A DNA stretch of 34,129 nucleotides from Symbiobacterium sp. Lineage in GTDB: Bacteria > Bacillota > Sulfobacillia > DUSP01 > DYEP01. Within the stretch, counting starts at the first letter, position 1; every line of letters starts with the position of its first letter. A model generated the notes under the pieces. It was given only the letters and a program-made list of their open reading frames with translations, was not told the origin of the DNA and ran no database searches. The position numbers were made by a program, and so were the translations under genes. Shown in pieces: positions 32,107 through 34,129 of this stretch. Location: positions 1 to 34,129 of the forward strand of contig DYEP01000137.1 in NCBI GenBank assembly GCA_020725675.1, written 5' to 3'.

Positions 32107-33972
32107 TTACAGGCGGAACGCCTGGACTATGTTCCTGAGCGCCTGTGCCATCTGCGCAAGGGAACGGGCGGAGTCAGCCATCTCTTCGACAGAAGCTGCG
32201 ATCTCCTCGGCGGAAGCAGAAACCTCTTCTATGGAAGCAGCGTTTCGCTCGCTTGCCCGGGCGATCTCATCTACAGAACTTGTAGTTTGAGAACTGGACG
32301 CAGCCATCTGCTCCGCTGCTGCCGAGTTTTCTTCTACCACTGACGCGGCTGCGCCTACCGCTGTCTGCAATGCCCGTGCAGCAGTTCTTATCTCTTCGAT
32401 GGCGGATCGTACCCGCTCAAATTGGCTTTCTGCCTCGCTTACCGTGGAGACTATTCGTCCGAGGAGGTCATTGGTCTCGGTTGCGGCTGCCATGCCCTCT
32501 CTGGCGGCTGATGCACCGTCGTGTACCGCCTTCATGGCTGCTTCCATGCTCCGCCTGATATCGCCGATGAGAGCGGCGATCTCTTTTGTAGATCTGCCGG
32601 ACTTCTCAGCCAGTTTTCTCACCTCATCGGCTACTACTGCGAAACCGCGACCGTGTTCGCCAGCCCGGGCAGCCTCTATCGCAGCGTTCAACGCCAGCAA
32701 ATTGGTCTGTTCGGCGATATCGTCTATTACCTGGACGATCTCTGCGATCTTCTCTGAACGCGAGGCCAACTCGGACATGCTGTTGCTGATCCGTTGGCTG
32801 GTGTCGTTAATGAGCTTCATGCGCTCCATGGTCCTGTCGGCCGCTTGCCTACCTACTGCCGCTGCCTGGCTCGCCCTGCCTGAGGCTTCAGCGAGGCCCT
32901 TTGAACAAATCTCGACTTCATCCACTGCTTTGCCCATTGTGACTGAAGTAGCCGAGGCTCCGGCGAGACTGTGTGCCTGCTGCTGTGCGCCCTGTGCTAC
33001 CTGCTCGATTACACCGGCCAGCCGTTCCAGTGCGACAGAAGATTGCCGGGCGGATTCAGCCTGGCTTGCGGTTTCTCGGGCCACGTCCTGTACGGTCATG
33101 GACATTTGTTCGACTGCGCTGGACACCTGAGCTGCTCCATTGGACAACTGTTCAGAGGCAGCTGCAACTTGCTGGGCGGACTCGAAAGCTTGAGACACCA
33201 CTTGTCTTAAATTGGCAACCATCTTAGCGAACGCCCGTGTCAGCTGGCCTACCTCATCATTTGACCGGGAAATCGGTACCTGTACATCCAGATCCCTGTT
33301 TGCCACACGGTCGACGACTACTGCCAGTTTGGCCAGCCGATTTGAGGTCCGTGCGGAGACGTAAAGCCCTATAAGCAGCGCAACCGCAGCGCTCAAGATG
33401 GTCACTGCGAGCGCACTCCTCTGCGCCTGCCTGGCAGACAGAAGCGTGGCATCGACGGTCTTGCGCATGTGCCTTTCCTGACTGTCAGTGAGGTCCCGCA
33501 GTTCCCGAGCAAAGCTGTTGCGGAGCACTGAGTATTGTTTCTTGTAAAGGTCAAGCGCTTCTTCTTGATTCTCACTGGCGAACTGGATCATCCGCCGTTC
33601 GAGCGACACCAGCTGTGAGTGCAGAGAACTCATGGATGAGTATACAAGTAGGTCCTCCTCGTCGCGCGCGCAGGTCTCGGCTTTTCTAAGATTGTTTTCG
33701 AGCAGCGCGCCCATGGAGCTATACACGGACAGATCCCGGTCGCTTCTTGGGTCTATGAGAATACCCCTGACTGCATCGGCTACACTGACTTCCTGGTACT
33801 TGATCTCCTGTGCGAGCAAGAGGTTAGCAAAGTCCTCCTCAAACAGTTTCGAGAGTGTGGATGCCTGACGTGAAAGGCCTGTGTAGAGGATCCAGTTACC
33901 TATCGCCATCGCGGTGATGGCTATGAGAAAAGCGCAAAGAAGCAGCACCCTTATGCTTTTTAGATGACGCAT
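32107..33972 (-). CDS. Methyl-accepting chemotaxis protein
   Basis: A 621-residue membrane chemoreceptor. Order of parts: short cytoplasmic basic start, TM1 at about 8-29, an extracytoplasmic helical sensor of about 155 residues that fits a four-helix-bundle domain, TM2 at about 187-207, a HAMP linker (about 208-260, [19 protein letters not shown]), and a long coiled-coil signalling domain with the hairpin tip [18 protein letters not shown] near 420-437, where CheA and CheW bind. Repeated Ala/Glu/Gln/Ser-rich heptads flank it. There is no C-terminal pentapeptide for tethering CheR. The ligand is not predictable. G-rich GGGGGGCGGG lies just before ATG 33972. No other chemotaxis gene is in the window. 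Confidence 0.95.
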   Translation of the reverse strand: MRHLKSIRVLLLCAFLIAITAMAIGNWILYTGLSRQASTLSKLFEEDFANLLLAQEIKYQEVSVADAVRGILIDPRSDRDLSVYSSMGALLENNLRKAETCARDEEDLLVYSSMSSLHSQLVSLERRMIQFASENQEEALDLYKKQYSVLRNSFARELRDLTDSQERHMRKTVDATLLSARQAQRSALAVTILSAAVALLIGLYVSARTSNRLAKLAVVVDRVANRDLDVQVPISRSNDEVGQLTRAFAKMVANLRQVVSQAFESAQQVAAASEQLSNGAAQVSSAVEQMSMTVQDVARETASQAESARQSSVALERLAGVIEQVAQGAQQQAHSLAGASATSVTMGKAVDEVEICSKGLAEASGRASQAAAVGRQAADRTMERMKLINDTSQRISNSMSELASRSEKIAEIVQVIDDIAEQTNLLALNAAIEAARAGEHGRGFAVVADEVRKLAEKSGRSTKEIAALIGDIRRSMEAAMKAVHDGASAAREGMAAATETNDLLGRIVSTVSEAESQFERVRSAIEEIRTAARALQTAVGAAASVVEENSAAAEQMAASSSQTTSSVDEIARASERNAASIEEVSASAEEIAASVEEMADSARSLAQMAQALRNIVQAFRL

Positions 33973-34129
33973 TTTCCCGCCCCCCGGTTGTTTGTTAGCA
34001 GATGCCCCTATCTCCGGTATCGAAGTTCATGTGGAGATACTTAAGAGCATGGAGGCGGATCGCAGCGGAACTCAAAGGATCAAAAACGCGGGTTGGGCGC
34101 AGGTGAGAGTACGGACCGCAGGGAGGAAG
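33973..34129. other. Right edge, no gene seen
   Basis: No coding frame is supportable. The part next to 33973 holds the G-rich ribosome binding region of the chemoreceptor gene on the minus strand. Its promoter was not identified. Confidence 0.4.

Noticed and set aside
31960-32343. A 127-codon forward frame at the end of the chemoreceptor gene
   Set aside because: Most of it is antisense to the conserved signalling domain; the remainder covers hairpin-rich intergenic sequence.

Overview
The window looks like the chromosome of a Gram-positive anaerobe, most likely of the Clostridia (Bacillota). The grounds are the strong AGGAGG-type ribosome binding sites, the frequent GTG and TTG starts, and the gene content: a Ni-Fe carbon monoxide dehydrogenase, an acyl-CoA dehydrogenase, a FabK-type enoyl reductase, thioredoxin-type arsenate reductase, and a CdaR/glycerate kinase/GntP cluster. 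No rRNA, tRNA or insertion sequence was seen, so the lineage is an inference.

Positions 194-19346 are one long co-directional island of three different class 1 CRISPR-Cas effector modules placed head to tail. Module 1 (194-7500) is type I-D-like: a Cas3' helicase, a separate HD nuclease, a Cas10d core without HD domain, a small helical protein that fits a stand-alone Cas11d, then Csc2 (Cas7) and Csc1 (Cas5). Just behind csc1 there is a possible decayed tail of cas6. Module 2 (7963-13615) is type III-A-like: Cas10/Csm1 with HD and GGDD motifs, Csm2, Csm3, Csm4, and instead of Csm5 and Csm6 a CARF protein with a C-terminal RelE-like domain (Cami1-like). Module 3 (13738-19346) is type I-B-like (Cst/Tneap lineage): Cas8, Cas7, Cas5 and an HD-helicase Cas3. 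No cas1, cas2, cas4, intact cas6 or CRISPR array was found, so these modules must rely on crRNA supply and adaptation encoded elsewhere, or be orphaned.

The logic of the island: modules 1 and 3 should be DNA-targeting Cascades with their own Cas3 nucleases, while module 2 should sense RNA, make cyclic oligoadenylate through the Cas10 GGDD site and activate the CARF-RelE effector against translating mRNA. Overlapping stop/start codons inside each module suggest three translationally coupled operons.

Positions 19449-21549 hold a small metal/stress group: an ArsR-type repressor with an unusual Cys-rich tail and a well-formed promoter (minus strand), a Spy/CpxP-like periplasmic protein (minus), and an arsenate reductase (plus). 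Positions 21804-31822 carry metabolism: an acyl-CoA dehydrogenase, a solitary CooS carbon monoxide dehydrogenase with a CRP/FNR-type palindrome upstream, FabK, an unrecognised 421-residue protein, and a cdaR-glycerate kinase-GntP permease cluster for glycerate use. The window closes with a methyl-accepting chemotaxis protein (32107-33972, minus strand).
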